Positions 45,051 to 58,866 of a DNA stretch of 64,000 nt are shown here, piece by piece. This stretch comes from Stenogyne calaminthoides (Eukaryota > Streptophyta > Magnoliopsida > Lamiales > Lamiaceae), in NCBI GenBank assembly GCA_037126765.1, contig JBBCBC010000024.1, positions 19,813,554-19,877,553 of the forward strand. The letters are read 5' to 3'. Below the pieces are notes generated by a model that was not told the origin of the DNA, ran no database searches, and saw only the letters and a program-made list of their open reading frames with translations. Within the stretch, counting starts at the first letter, position 1. Each line of letters opens with the position of its first letter. The position numbers were made by a program, and so were the translations under genes.

Positions 45051-47391
45051 ATCTCCCACTTGGACTAGAGTCAATCACTTACATATCTAACCCATAGACC
45101 ATCAAATGTCTAGTGTGTACATGAACACTCAGTGTTTTGGTGAAAAGATCTGCCAAATTAAATATGTGGGAATACATTTTATTTCTATTTCTCATATCGT
45201 TATGATCTCCCGGATCAAATGATAAGTCTAGGTACATGCTCTTGTTGATCTCGTTTCCTTTGCTTGCACAATAGCACCAGCGTTGTCTCAATAAAGCTTT
45301 ATTAGACAACTGGCACTCGGAACTACCCCTAGTTCTCTTAAGAACTATAAAATCCAGACAGCCTCCTTGAGGCTTCTGATACAACAATGTACTCAACTTC
45401 GATGTTGAATCTGCGGTCCTTTTGCTTGGAACTATTCCAACTGACTGCCTTATTATTGAGAGTGAAACGTAACCTGACTGTGATTTGTAATCATCATAGT
45501 CGGATTGGAAACTTGTGTCAGCATAATCAGTGACTACTAGTTCTGACTGTCCACTATAGACAAGGAAACATTATTTAGTTCGTCTAAGATACTTCAGAAT
45601 GGTTTTGACAGCAATCCAGTGAGACTCACCCGGATTCTGTTGGTATTTACCAATGATGTTGATAGCGTAGGCCACGTTTGGCCTCGTGCAAGTCATGGCG
45701 TACATGATTGACCCAATTTCATATGCATGTGGGACATCTTTCATGTGCTTGATATCAGATTTCAACAGAAAGGACAATTTTTCTTTGATAGCTTTATCCC
45801 ATGATTTGCCGATAGAGACCCTCTCTTAGAGTTCTCCATCGCAAAACGCTTCAACACCTTGTCTACATAGGTGCACTATGACAGCCTCAACATCTTGTTG
45901 GATCTATCCAAGTGGATCTTGATCCCTAAGATGTAGCAGACTTCACCAAGATCCTTCATCATGAAGGTCTTTGACAACAAATCTTTAATGGACTGCATTA
46001 ACGGGATATTGTTTCCCAAAATCAATATGTCATTGACATACACGATTATAAAAATAATATTCTTCCCATTGCGTTTACAATAAACGCAAGGATCTTCTGA
46101 ATTTCTGATGAAGTCAAAACATGATAGCTTCATCAAATCGGATATTCCAACTCCTAGAAGCTTGCTTCAATCCATAAATGGATATCTTTAGCTTGCATAC
46201 TAGATTAGAGTTTGGCTTAGATATAAAACCTTCCAGTTGAGTCATAAACACTTCCTTATCATTGTTTCCATTGAGGAAAGTTGTTTTGACATCCATCTAC
46301 CAAATCTCATAATCATAGTGTGTTGCTAACGCAAGTAAAATTTGAATGGACTTGATCTTTGCAACTGGTGAGAAGGTCTCATCACAGTCAATGCCTTTAC
46401 TTTGACTATAATCCTTTGCCACCAACCTAGCTTTGTAGGTTTGTACTTTGCCATTTGCATCAGTCTTGCGCTTGAAGACCCAATCGCAACATATGGGTCT
46501 AACCCCTTTAGGCAACTCAACCAAGTTCTAGACTTGATTGGTGTACATCGAGTCCATCTCGAATTTCATGGCTTCATGCCACTTCCATAAATCAATATCT
46601 GATATTGCTTCAGAATAAGTATTAGGATCGTTCTTATCTGTTATGTCCACATTATCGAGTTCCTCCAACAGGTAATCGTATCTAATGGCGGATTACAATT
46701 TCTAATTGACTTACCGAGCTATGGTTGTGCAGGCTGTACATTTTGATCGTGAAAATTTTATGGTGCATCAATTTTATCAATGTCCGGAGAGTCCTCAAGA
46801 GCTACACTTTCAGATGCCTCTTGGGCGGGAGTTTGAACTATATTTTTCTCATTCAGCCCACTTGGAGGTTCTTGCACAGGCAAGCCAACTCCAATTACGC
46901 TCCCACTAGCTGAAAGACGATCACCTAGTGAAAGACTCCCACCGTGAAAGTTGTTGAATGCTCCCACTGATTCTTTGTCATGTTGCTTTGACAAGATATC
47001 AGTCTCTTTGTTAATTTGTGGTTCTTGAATTTCTTCAAGTTCTATCTGCTTACGACCTTGTTCCTTAAAGACATTGTCTTCTTCGAGGAACTTGGTCTGC
47101 CTAGAAACAATCATTGATTATTTCTCAGGTAGATAGAGGTAATATCCTTTAGTTACTTTAGGATATCCCACAAAGTAACCCTTTTCACCTTTGGATTCCA
47201 ACTTGTCGGTAAGCGTCCTTTTCATAATCACGGGGCAACCCCATGTTGGATATGTGTAAAAGTTGGCTTCTTGCCACACCATGGATCATATGGTGTATGC
47301 TCACCCGATTTAGATGGAATCCTATTCAGAATGTAAATTGAGGTTAGTAACGCTTATCCCCATAAGAATGTCCGAAGAGAGGAGAAACTCG
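45051..47391 (-). pseudogene. pol: TAR-2 pol, 3' part: integrase end, RT, RNase H
   Basis: In sense order: integrase C-terminal region (YILNRIPSKSG ... GYFVGYPKVTKGYY, 47391-47120), a Glu/Ser-rich spacer (47114-46758), RT start (RPICCDWVFKRKTDANG, about 46500), MDVKTTFLNG (about 46290) with the first catalytic Asp kept, YVND at 46040-46029 where an active enzyme has YVDD, DLGEVCYILGIKI (about 45930), RNase H region with HMKDVPHAYEIGSIMYAMTCTRP (about 45770-45680) and a degraded tail to 45079. Several stops and frame changes. The Asp-to-Asn change fits C-to-T decay at a methylated CpG. Confidence 0.87.
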
Positions 47392-49098
47392 TGTTGGGGT
47401 TATACTGAAAAGTATGCTTTTACTTTGTATAACCAAACTGAATTTTCTTATTTATTTACTGAAATAAATTATCAATCACTGTTGCATTTAAATATGAATG
47501 AATGATATATATATTTATTGCAAACCCGTTCAATAAGTCAGTACGTATTACGATGTAGTTAATTTGGTGATACCAGATCACAGAAGATCAAATTAACAGC
47601 TCCTCGTAATTAAGTACAAATTCACAAACTAGATGGAAATGAACAAACCATCATGAAAGGTTGATGTATAAGGCTCGGATTGGCTTGTCTTGACCAAGAG
47701 ATTATACTAGTGCATTTGGATGCGCTGAATAGGACCTACAGGAGGATAAATTCTTCGGTACTGAATATACAAGAATTAGAGCTCAGTGGTGTGTTATTTC
47801 TAAATCTCCATCCCTTAAATAGGATCGTGTGAAATTAATAACTATTGCTTTGACTTATGATAGGAAGAGAGTCATTGCGATTCGATATCTTATATCTTGG
47901 GCAATATTATTAATTACATGACGATTGCTGACATTTAATATGGAGAATCGTGTGCAAGTACGTCTTGTTTGATTTGTCCCCTTGGTGGGCTCAGAACCTT
48001 TATCATACCAAATCTTGCAAGTGGAAATTTATTTTTGGTATGGATAATAATGTTGAGCTGTCTTTACTCCAAGGATAAAGATATTAATTAATATAAAGCT
48101 TGTTCAGTGGCTTAATTAATTAATGGACTAAACTAATCTTAAACACAGGAAATAATATCGGGAGCCATATTATAGTAAAGTCATAATATGAGTTAAGATG
48201 GATAGTTCAATATTAATTTTATAGTGGAATAAATTAATAATAATGGACTTTGAATAATATTTGGCCCAATATTATAGCTTCATAGTCTATTGGAGGTCCA
48301 ATCTTAATTCTCCTAAAGGCCCCTCAAATAGCCCAAAATAAATTCCAATTAATGAAAGAGAGAAGAAAATATTCTTGCCTAATATTTTTGTAATTTTCGA
48401 AATTTGTAGGAATAAGGAAGAGAAAGATTTTCTTGAATTTCTTGAAAAGATTTTATGGAAAGAGATAAGTATTCTTGGAATACATAATTATTCCATAAAT
48501 TCAAGAAGTCAAATCTTGACTCCTTCTTCCTTGTAATTTTCGAAAATTTTGGATAAAAGGGGAATAAGATTTTTATGGAAAAATTTAATTATGGAGAAAA
48601 GAATATAGGAGATATTAAGATTTTTTTGAAGATCAAGAAAAAAAATTTCTCCCCTTATTTTTTCCTCAAAAAATTGGCCACCCCCTCCCTATATATAGGG
48701 GATGAATTTTTCATTTCCAACTGCAATTCCATGTGTTGGAAATATTAGAAATCCACAAAGGTGGTGGCAAAATATTTTTGGTTTTCTCTCTTATTAAAAT
48801 CGTTCGTGAGAGTCCTCCCACCGGATTACGTTCTTGGACTTGGGACATATTTGGGAAGACTCTTTGGGTTGATACATCGTCTCATCAGTTGTCTCTACAA
48901 GAGGTTAGTAATCTCGTAACTCCTAGATTCCACATGCTTAGGATTTACGTGGATTACGTGTACGCATGTTGTTTATTCGCTTATTAATTATTATGTTGAA
49001 TTGATTTATGATTAATTCATGCTATTAATTAATTAATTAATTTAAATATGTATTTAAAATCATCTCGAATAGATCTGGACAACCCTAATTCTCAAAAG
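47392..49098 (+). repeat. TAR-E 5' LTR (about 1.7 kb)
   Basis: TGTTGGGGTTATACTG... with TATA (CTATATATAGG) at about 48690. The right end is decayed: where the 3' LTR ends TTTTCCCAACA, this copy reads TTCTCAAAAGG, so the boundary is good to a few bases. It carries an 84-codon frame (48733-48987) also present in the 3' LTR. Confidence 0.85.
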
Positions 49099-49498
49099 GA
49101 TGATTGTGAATTATTATTAGTGGCGACGATGACCCTCCCACGAGGCTCGATCAAAACGAAGTAGTAATTCTGTATTTAATCATGGTTATTACTTAGGTAT
49201 AAAATTGATATGCATATACTTCACCGAAGTCTCTGTCAATTTTATATTGGTCAAGTGGGAGCCGACTATTAATTTTTTAGATTAAAGGTTTGTAACTGTT
49301 CTTGTTTGTAACCTGCTCGAATGTGATTTAAATGATGACCCTCCCACGAGGCTCATTTAAATCTGTTTTGAGATGTTGGCTGATGCATGTTCATATTTTT
49401 TTTGAGATATTAATATGAATCATGTGATCGAATTATGTGATTTTCTTAGTGTTTATCCGGATATTGACACAAGATATATGTTTATTTTAAGTATCATC
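49099..49498 (+). other. TAR-E leader without a recognisable PBS
   Basis: No TGGTATCAGAGC or close variant follows the LTR. The phrase GATGACCCTCCCACGAGGCTC occurs twice (49126 and 49333), bracketing about 200 bp. Non-coding. Confidence 0.6.
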
Positions 49499-52400
49499 AT
49501 GTCGCAACCTTTTAATCCACTGAAATATATGCTCAAAGAACACCAACTCACTGGTGAAAACTATGTCATTTGGAAACGTAATATGTCTTTTGTCCTCACT
49601 GCACAAAAACATCATTGGGTTTTCTTGGTGGGCAAAAACCTGAAAAACCAACTGAAAGGTCATCAAGTGCAGAAAGATGTTTGTACAAAATCTGGGAGCA
49701 AGCAAACAAATCAATGAAACTCGTAATCTTGACTTCACTGTCTGATGATTTGAGACTCATTCATGAGGGGGTTGATTCGGTTGTGGATATTGTACAAATT
49801 CTTGAGGAGATGTTTTCCTCAGAGCGCAATATGGCCAAAGAGTTTCATCAAAATGGTGTGGAAAATCTAAAAATGATCGAGGGAACGTCCGTAAGGGATC
49901 ACATTCTCAAGATCAGATGCCATTTTGAAAAACTTGCTTACTTCGGTACTCGGTACTGTGATGAGGCTCAAATCGAATTCTTGTTCCTAACTCTTCCAAG
50001 GTGCTTTAATGAGTTCTATTGTGGTTTTGTGATGAGTGATCACATGTTTACCATGGATACTCTGCAAGAAATCTTGGAGACGGTAGAGAAACACTTGGGA
50101 CAAGAAGACAAAGCTTTGGTGGCTAAGAAACTTCTCTTAAGATCTAGATCAATGGTGGGTAAGATCGTTGAGAAGATGAATGGTCCGATCCAAGGAAAAA
50201 CCACTAAGAAAAAGGGTAAGAAGGCCAGTTGGCTAAAGGTCCAAAAGAAACCAAAGGGAAAATGTTTCAAGTGCGGTGAAGAAGGACATTGGAGGTCAGC
50301 CTGTCCCAATCCCAAAAGGAATGGAAAGAAAGGTAATTCTCACTCACTAGTTGTTGAAACTTGTTTGGCGGAGTATGCTGCCCATTCGTGGGTAGTGGAT
50401 ACGGGATCCACTGATCATGTTTCTTTCACATTACAGGGGTTCAAGCGGACCCAGCAACTTAGTGGAAGTGAGATCCTCATCACGCTAGGTTTTGCTACGA
50501 GAGTGGCAGCTGAAGCAGTGGGAGACGTGCACCTATCTTTTGAAGACCAGTTTTTAATTTTAAGAGATGTCCTTTATGTTCCTGTTTTTCGGAAAAACCT
50601 TGTTTTAGTTTCTAAACTATTTGTCGATGGATATTCGGTTCCTTTTAATAAGCATGTTACTGTTTTTCATAACGGTGTGATTATCTGTCGTGGAATTTTA
50701 CGGAACAATCTATATATTATTAACTGTGCACACCACTCACAAAATGCATCGTATAACACATCTACTATTTCATGTAAAAGAAAGCATTCGGCTAACGTGA
50801 ACGAAACACTTCTTTGGCACCTAAGATTAGATCATATTAACACAAAAAGGATTCAAAGGTTGGTTAAAGATGGTTCATTGGGGTCTCTCCAGATTGAACC
50901 ATTTCCAACTTGCGAATCGTGCTTGGAGGGTAAAATGACCAAGAGGGCATTTGGAGCCAAGGGGCTTAGAGCTAAGGAAGTGTTAGAAATCGTTCACACC
51001 GACGTGTGTGGTCCAATGCAAATCAAAGCTAGAGGTGGCTATGAGTATTTCGTTACGTTTATCGATGATTACTCACGCTACGGATACATTTTCCTAGTGA
51101 AGCATAAATCTGATACCTTTGATAAATTCAAAGAATTTAAGGCTCAAGTAGAGAATCATAAGGAAAAGACTATCAAGTTTCTACTATCTGATCGTGGAGG
51201 CGAATACCTCAGTGATGAATTCTTGAACTACCTGTCGGAAGAGGGGATTGCATCCCAGTTGACTGCACCCGGTACCCCTCAACAAAACGGGGTTGCAGAA
51301 TGAAGAAATAGAACACTTCTAGAAATGGTAAGATCAATGATGAGTTATGCAGATTTACCAAAATCGTTCTGGGGTTACGCTTTGGAAACAACGGCTTATA
51401 TTCTAAACTTAGTGTCATCCAAATCAGTTCCTAAAACCCGAGAGAATTGTGGACAGGGCGCAAGCATAGCTATGGACACATCAGGATTTGGGGGTGTCCG
51501 TCATACGTGTTGGACAAGGAAGCTGGTAAGTTGGATGCACGTTCAGAATTAAGGTTGTTCATTGGGTATCCCGACGGGACGAAAGGATGCATGTTCTATG
51601 GTCCCGAAGATCAAAAGGTCGTAATCAGTACACACTTTAGATTTTTGGAAGAAGACTATATGAACGATAAGAAGCCTAGAAGTGAAATTACCTTGGAAGA
51701 ACTTAAGGGGACAACTCCATTGCCAACTGTACAAAATGATATACCAAACGTCGCGCCTTCACAACCAGAACCTCGTCGTAGTGGGAGGGTTGTCCGACAA
51801 CCCGAGCAATTCTTAGGGATTGGAGAGTCTTCGGACTTGATCTCAGGCGAAGAATCAGATCCCTGGTTCTACAATGAGGCGATCCAAGACAAAGATGCAA
51901 ACTCTTAGCAAACAGCAATGGAAGCCGAAATGGGTTCAATGGATCACAATAAAGTGTGGGAGCTAGTCGAACCACTTAATGGGGTAAAACCCATTGGATG
52001 CAAGTGGGTATACAAGAGAAAAAGGGGACCAGACGGAAAGGTTGAAACCTTTAAAGCAAGACTAGTGGCGAAAGGGTACACTCAGAATGAAGGGATCGAC
52101 TATGAGGAAACCTTTTTCGCCAGTAGCCATGCTCAAGTCCATCCGTATTCTCTTATAGATTGCTGCGTATTTAGACTTTGAGATCTGGCAAATGAACGTC
52201 AAGACAGCTTTCCTCAATGGAAGTCTTGACGAAGAAATCTATATGCAACAACCCGAAGGCTTCATTGAAAAAGGTCAAGAGCTTCTGGTTTGTAAGCTTA
52301 AGAAGTCCATTTATGGGCTGAAGTAAGCATCCCGTGCTTGGAATCAGTGTTTTGATCAAGTTATAAAATCCTACGATTTTGATCAAAACAACTTTGAAAG

Positions 52401-53437
52401 TTGTGTTTACAAAAAGAGTGACGGAACTGCATTGGTAATTTTGGTACTATACGTTGACGACATACTGCTCATCGGAAATGATGTAAAGGTGTTATTGGAC
52501 GTAAGGGCATGGCTATCAAAACAGTTTGATATGAAGGATCTAGGGGAAGCCGGTGACATCCTAGAGATCAAGATCACTCGAGATCGCAAGAAAAGGATGA
52601 TCGGGCTTTCGCAAGCCTCATACATAGACACTGTTTTGAAATGCTTCAGCATGCAAGATTGCAAGAAAGACTTTGTTCCCTACATACATGGAATCCATCT
52701 ATCCAAAGAAATGTGTCCCAAAACACATAATGAGATAGATGACATGAAAGGCATCCCTTATGCTTCGGCTGTGGGAAGCCTCATGTACACAATGCTGTGC
52801 ACGAGACCGGATATCTGCTTTGCCATAGGCATGGTAGCTAGATATCAAAGAAACCCTTGGAAAGTGCATTGGACTGCGGTAAAGAACATTCCGAAGTATC
52901 TGAAGAGGACACGGGACAGAATGTTAGTTTACCAATCAGACAGTCTAATCCCCATAGGTTACACGGACTCGGATTTCCAATCAGACATTGACTCCAGAAA
53001 GTCTACCTTGGGTAGTGTGTTTTGCATGGTGGGAGGAGCCATGACATGGAGAAGCGTAAAGCAGAAATGCATCACCGATTCTACCATAGAAGCGAATCGT
53101 AAAAGTCGCTGAAGCAAACGGCGAAGGCGCGGTTTGGCTCAAGAACTTCCTAGTGGACTTGGATGTTGTCCCGAATTTGCCCAGCACAATCACGGTCTAC
53201 TGTAATAATGTCGGAGCCGTTGCGAATTAGAGGGAACCGAGAGCACACAAGGCCAGCAAACACGTTGAAAGAAAATACCATCTTATACGAGAAATCGTTG
53301 AGAGAGGACACATTGAGGTGGAAAAGATTGCATCGGAAGACAACCTAGCAGATCCATTCACAAAGGGTCTGCCTCAGAGTACATTCGAGAGACATGTGGA
53401 AGGAATGGGTGTCAAGAACATTGTCAATCTGCTTTGA
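49499..53437 (+). pseudogene. pol: TAR-E gag-pol polyprotein
   Basis: Start ATG at 49499 (MSQPFNPLKYML); frame change near 49620. Gag core to about 50160; zinc knuckle CFKCGEEGHWRSAC (50263-50304) intact; protease DTG in SWVVDTGSTDHV (about 50390); integrase zinc site HLRLDH...CESC intact; catalytic HTDVCGP, SDRGGEY and NGVAE followed at once by TGA (51301-51303). Then a frameshift near 51446, TAG at 51906, an extra T in the run at 52113-52117, TAG at 52156, TAA at 52324. RT: the first catalytic Asp is Asn (52195-52197), YVDD intact (52450-52461). RNase H ends ADPFTKGLPQSTFERH with stop at 53435-53437. A CGA-type, a TGG-type and a CAA-type codon each appear to have become stops by C-to-T or G-to-A change. 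Confidence 0.9.
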
Positions 53438-53548
53438 GTATAAGTGGGAGAAATTATTAGGTTCGTATAGGGTGATATTATATGTCACATAGAACATGAG
53501 ACATGCTGTAGTATACTTAAAAGCAGACTTTGAGTATAAGTGGGAGAT
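53433..53548 (+). repeat. Duplicated polypurine-tract region of TAR-E
   Basis: TTTGAGTATAAGTGGGAGA occurs at 53433-53451, overlapping the pol stop, and again at 53529-53547, directly before the 3' LTR. Each contains the purine tract AAGTGGGAGA. The 77 bp between is non-coding. Confidence 0.88.
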
Positions 53549-55243
53549 TGTTGGGGTTATACTGAAAAATATGCTTTTACTTTGTATAACCAAACTGAAT
53601 CTTCTTATTTATTTACTGAAATAAATTATCAATCACTGTTGCATTTAAATATGAATGAATGTTATATAAATTTATTGCAAACCCGTTCAATAAGCCAGTA
53701 CGTATTACGTTGTAGTTAATTTGGTGATACCAGATCACAGAAGATCAAATAAACAGCTCCTCGTAATTAAGTACAAATTCACAACCTAGATGGAAATGAA
53801 CAAACCATCATGAAAGGTTGATGTATAAGGCTCAGATTGGCTTGTCTTGACCAAGAGATTATACTAGTGCATTTCGATGCGCTGAATAGGACCTACAGGA
53901 GGATAAATTCTTCGGTACTGAATATACAAGAATTAGACCTCAGTGGTGTGTTATTTCTTAATCTCCGTCCCTTAAATAGGATCGTGTTAAATTAATAACT
54001 ACTGCTTTGACTTATGATAGGAAGAGAGTCATAGCGATTCGATACCTTATATCTTGGACAATATTATTAATTACATGACGATTGCTGACATTAAATATGG
54101 AGAATCGTGTGCAAGTACGTCTTGTTTGATTTGTCCCCTTGGTGGGCTCAGAACCTTTATCATACCAAATCTTGCAAGTGGAAATTTATTTCCGGTATGG
54201 ATAATAATGTTGAGCTATCTTTACTCCAAGGATAAAGATATTAATTAATATAAAGCTTGTTCAGTGGCTTAATTAATTAATGGACTAAAATAATCTTAAA
54301 CACGGGAAATAATGACCGGGACCCATATTATATTAAAGTCGTAATATGGGTTAAGATGGATAGTTCAATATTAATTTTATAGTGGATAAATTAATATTAA
54401 TGGACTTTGAATAATATTTGGCCCGATATTATAGATTCATAATCCATTGGAGGTCCAATCTTAATTCTCCTATAGGCCCCTCAAATAGCCCAAAATAAAG
54501 TCCAATTAATGAAAGAGAGAAGAAAATATTCTTGCCTGATATTTTTGTAATTTTCGAAATTTGTAGGAATAAGGAAGAGAAAGATTTTCTTGAAAAGATT
54601 TTATGGAAAGAGATATGTATTCTTGGAATACATAATTATCCCATAAATTCAAGAAGTTAAATCTTGACTCATTCTTCCTTGTAATTTTTGAAAATTTGGG
54701 ATAAAAGGGGAATAAGATTTTTATGGAAAAATTTAATTAAGGAGAAAAGAATATAGGAGATATATTCAAGATTTTTTTAAGATCAAGAAAAAGATTTTCT
54801 TCCCTTATTTTTTCCTCAAAAAATCGGCCACCCCCTCCCTATATATAGGGGATGAATTTTTCATTCCCAACTTCAATTCCATGTGTTGGAAATATTAAAA
54901 ATCCACAAAGGTGGTGGCAAAATATTTTTGGTTTTCTCTCTTATTAAAATCGTTCGTGAGAATCCTCCCACCGGATTGCGTTCGTGGACTTGGGACATAT
55001 TTGGGAAGGCTCTTTGGGTTGATCCATCGTCTCATCAGTTGTCTCTACAAGAGGTTAGTAATCTCGTAACTCCTAGATTCCGCATGCTTAGGATTTACGT
55101 GGATTACGTGTACACATGTTGTTTATTCGCTTATTAATTATTATGTTGAATTGATTTAGGATTAATTCATGCTAGTAATTAATTGATTAATTCTGTATTT
55201 AAAATCATCTCGAATAGATCGGGCACCCCTAATTTTCCCAACA
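53549..55243 (+). repeat. TAR-E 3' LTR (1695 bp)
   Basis: TGTTGGGGTTATACTG...TTTTCCCAACA. Differs from the 5' LTR at roughly 4% of the first 165 positions by eye, mostly transitions. Confidence 0.92.
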
Positions 55244-56890
55244 GCTCATCATGGACCTCACCATGTCTATCAGGGTGCGGTTTCTCCTCTCGGACACAAC
55301 GTTCATCTGAGGTATTCCGGGAGTAGTCCATTGTGACTGGATTCCATGTAACTTTAAGTAATTAGTGAATTCATGGCTATGGTATTCACCTCCTCAATCC
55401 GATCGAAGAGTCTTGATACTCTTACCAAGTTTCTTCTCTATTTCAGCTTTGTACTCTTTGAATTTCTCAAAAGATTCGAATTTGTGTTTCATACACGTAT
55501 CCGTATCTAGAGAAATTATTAGTAAAAGTGATGAAGTAGCCGAAGTGACCCCTAGTTAGAGTGGGAAATGGTCCACAAACATCGTTGTAGATCAACTCTA
55601 GAACTTCTTCGGCATGCACCCCTTTCCCAGAAAAGGGTCTGTTGATCATCTTGCCCATGAGATAAGATTCACAATCTCCATAAGACTCACAATCGAATGG
55701 GGTTAAGTAGTTTAACTTTCTTAACATTGCAATTCTTTTCTCGTTTACATGATCAAGTTCTACAATGCCATAGGTAAGTCGAGTTTTCATGATTACTAAG
55801 TTTGAGTCTTTTACTTTGTATATTAAGAACATCATATCTACAATGCAACAAATATATGTTGCGAGTAATAGAAAGAACTAGATGACAATCATTAAGTTCT
55901 AATCTAAAACCAAAGGGTAAGTCTAACACATAAGTCCCCAAACGTTCAGTAGGAATTCTTGCTCCGTTTCCACGTGTAAGACGACTTCACCTGCCCTAAC
56001 TGTCCTAAGACACATGAGCCCTTTCACATTAGTGCAAATGTGAGAGCCACATTCGGTATCCTATACCAAGCAGTTAGCGCTATCAGTGGACATGTTTATC
56101 TTAATAACAAACATACATGTTCTAGTGCTAGAAGCACCTAATGTCTTCTTTTCAGCAACCAAAACCTTACAGTCCTTCTTCCGATGCTCTCTTCTACTTA
56201 CAGTAGAGGCACACATCCTTGTTTTTAACCGCTCCTTCTTTTGAACACTATCTTAGTGATAGTGAACTCAAAAGTCTTGAGCACGTTGTGAAGTTCAGGC
56301 ATGGTCACATCCGTCTTATTCATATTGTAGTTCACGATGAAGCTAAAATATGAATCCGGGAGCGACTGGAGGATAGCATAAATGAAAACATTGGTCTTTA
56401 GCACAATGCCTAAATTACCAAGTTTCTCAATTAGGCCTATCATCATTAGCACATGAGGTGAAATCTTCCCTCCTTTAGCTAACCGGCATCTGAACAGATC
56501 TCTCATCACTTCATAAATCCCAAAATCAGATTCAGAATCAAAGAGATCCTTCAGATGCTTGAGCATTTTGAAGGGACCCATTTTCTCATGTTGCCTATGT
56601 ATATCGGGAGTCATGTCGAGCAACATCATATACTGAGCCTGGGAAACATCCTCTTGATGCTTCTTCTGAGCTGCTACATCAAACGTGGCTGTCTCAGGGA
56701 ACCAGATTCAGGGGTAACCTGGATTGGCGTGTCCAACACGTACTTAATCTTTTCTTGCCTTAGCACCAAACACATGTTTCGGTGCCAGTCCAGAAAATTT
56801 GGCCTAGCCAATTTGTTTGTTTCCAAAACACATCTCAATAACAGTTATACATTTCAACTAACCAAGAGAAATAAAATAAAACGGGAATTA
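55244..56890 (-). pseudogene. gag: TAR-2 gag, protease and integrase core
   Basis: Sense order: gag N-terminus TNKLARPNFLDWHRNM (about 56830-56780); gag core HEKMGPFKMLKHLKDLFDSESDFG to NMNKTDVTMPELHNVLKTFE (56590-56260); remnant of a CCHC knuckle, CASTVSRREHRKKDC, with its second Cys gone (about 56215-56170); protease DTECGSHICTN (about 56060); integrase with CESYLMGK, NDVCGP, FITFTNNFSRYGYV (55680-55490), then NRTLIDMVRSMMS up to TAR-E at 55244. Stops break gag near 56700 and protease near 56065. Confidence 0.85.
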
Positions 56891-58866
56891 AACACATAAT
56901 TCCTATGATCAATATTCAGCAATCAAAATAAACATGGCCTTTCAAATTTATTTTGTCTCCATTATTTTCACATATTCAACGACCTCATCGGAAGAATACG
57001 AATTTATATCTAATATAAATCACAATGGACTAGGATCCACATTCCTACTATTACAATATCTACTTGGGTTGATTACTGCAATATCATAACTGATAGGTCT
57101 CAAAACCAATTGCAAAACTGCAATTCCTAGTTGATTGAACCTAGTTCAATCGGATGCCCCTTGACTTTCGTTTCCCTGCTTGGGCTGGTGAAACAAAGTC
57201 AAGTTGATTTACAACCATCAAGTGGCGACACTACGTGTCCCTATAAAAGTCCCGTTAGATGTAGATCCGAGCAAAAGACTTGGGCCTTAAATACTCATTG
57301 GAACGAAATCTCCGGTTTACTTTTAATTTTGATGGAAGACATCGTTCAATTTAATGAAAATCATATTTTGTTGAGGAACGTTTTAAAGGCGGGGTATTAA
57401 TTGCTTAATCGAGATCCAAGATGATAATCTACATCACATTTGAGCACTTATTGGGCGCCGCCTACCCAAACATGACATTATACGGACTAACACTTATATG
57501 GGCGCCGTCTACCCAAACAATTAATAAGGTCCGACAAATATTGGGTGCCGCCTACCCAAATAGTTATAATGCGGACTATAAAAGCGTTAACGAATTAATT
57601 ACAATCAGTTAAACAAGTGGGATTTAATAATTCCTTTTAAACCGAATTTCAAAGTCCAATTTAAATTCGATTTTAAATTATTAAAAGTTAATAATTAATC
57701 AAATTAATTATGATTAAAAAGTCCAACCTTTTAATCCTTATTAAAATTAATCCAATTGATTTCAATTTTCGGTCCAACTGATAAAATTTTTAATCTTAAA
57801 ATAAAATTTTAAATTAAAATATTTATTTGTTTTCTTAGGGCTCAGATGCAATTTAAAAAATTGCTCAAAGAGTGCCTAGTGAAAATTGAATTTTCACCCG
57901 GGTCCCTCCCCACATCACCGCCCAAATTCCCAGATCCAATCCGTAATTCGGGAAGTCAAATTTCCAAAACCCAAACACCAAACCTTCGTTCATCATCAAC
58001 AATTCAACCCAGTCATTAACAAATTTCCAGTATTGAAAGGCTCTCATAATCATCGAGGTTTCAGTGTGTAAAAGGGTAACAGCAAGGCAAGGTTTGAATC
58101 AAAACAATCAGCAAGCATTGAATTGAAAAGCAACCCAGAAACAAGAACATGCATCAACCACGACAAGACCCGGCGGAATTGCCATTGTCAACCACGCAAT
58201 CGAGTGGGCCTCCGCTGTTGTTGCAAGCACGTGGGTGAGTCGTCACCACCGCTAGGCGCGTGCGGGCGACTCGCCATCACCGATGCTCCAAAAGTACGAA
58301 ATCGACACGGTGACAACCCCAAAGAAAATGAAAGGGCCTCGATTTGTTTATCATGGGCGAAATCGCCACCACGTCGATTGAATCGATCTAAATCTCAGCC
58401 AATAGAGTCGTCGCACGTGTGTGAATTCATTGTCAGAACTAGAGAGTGAAAGAGTCGTGTAACCCCATCGATTCATCGACGCGGGCACACATAGCCGCCG
58501 CGAAGACCAGAGAAAAATGAAGTACCAGCGCGAATTCAAGTGCGCCACCATCACGCGGAGCGATGCAGTGACGCGCAGCCATCACGAGGCGCGACGATTA
58601 GCCACCGCCTCGAACGACGCGCTGTGATCTCCGTCGTTGGCAGGTGGAGCTCGTTCGAACAGTGTAGGTTTCCAAACCCTAGAGTGATGTAGCGAGAGAG
58701 ATAACCAAGCAGGAATAACAAAAGGGGTTTTAATTTGTTAACTCAAATAAACAAATACCTATGGTGCGGTTTGATTTCTAAAATCGGCTGCACCCAGTTT
58801 ATAATTAAAAAAAATTCCTTTTAAAAATAAACCAAATCAATCATACAATTAAATCAAGAGCCTGAA
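56891..58866 (-). other. TAR-2 untranslated leader
   Basis: Nearly 2 kb between gag and PBS, homologous to TAR-1 14649-16511. It holds three GGGCGCCGCCTACCC-type motifs (about 57451, 57500, 57540) and a GC-rich stretch (58170-58650) near the PBS. No conserved ORF. Confidence 0.75.

Larger units (their letters stand above)
47392..55243 (+). mobile_element. TAR-E: complete copia element (7.85 kb)
   Basis: LTRs 47392-49098 and 53549-55243, gag-pol between. It interrupts TAR-2 integrase between VRSMMS (right flank) and SFSSLRTFLWG (left flank) on the minus strand. Flanks ACTCG and GCTCA agree at the middle three bases only; both mismatches are transitions, consistent with an old 5-bp TSD. Gag and integrase text (LTGENYVIWKRN, CESCLEGKMTKR, GPMQIKARGGYEYFVTF) places it in the same broad TAR/Tork group as TAR-2, but the LTRs are unrelated. 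Confidence 0.92.

Noticed and set aside
48733..48987. 84-codon ORF present in both TAR-E LTRs (also 54883-55137)
   Set aside because: The two copies differ by about eight changes, six of them amino-acid changing, as expected without selection. It lies in the LTR just after the TATA box and matches no protein I know.
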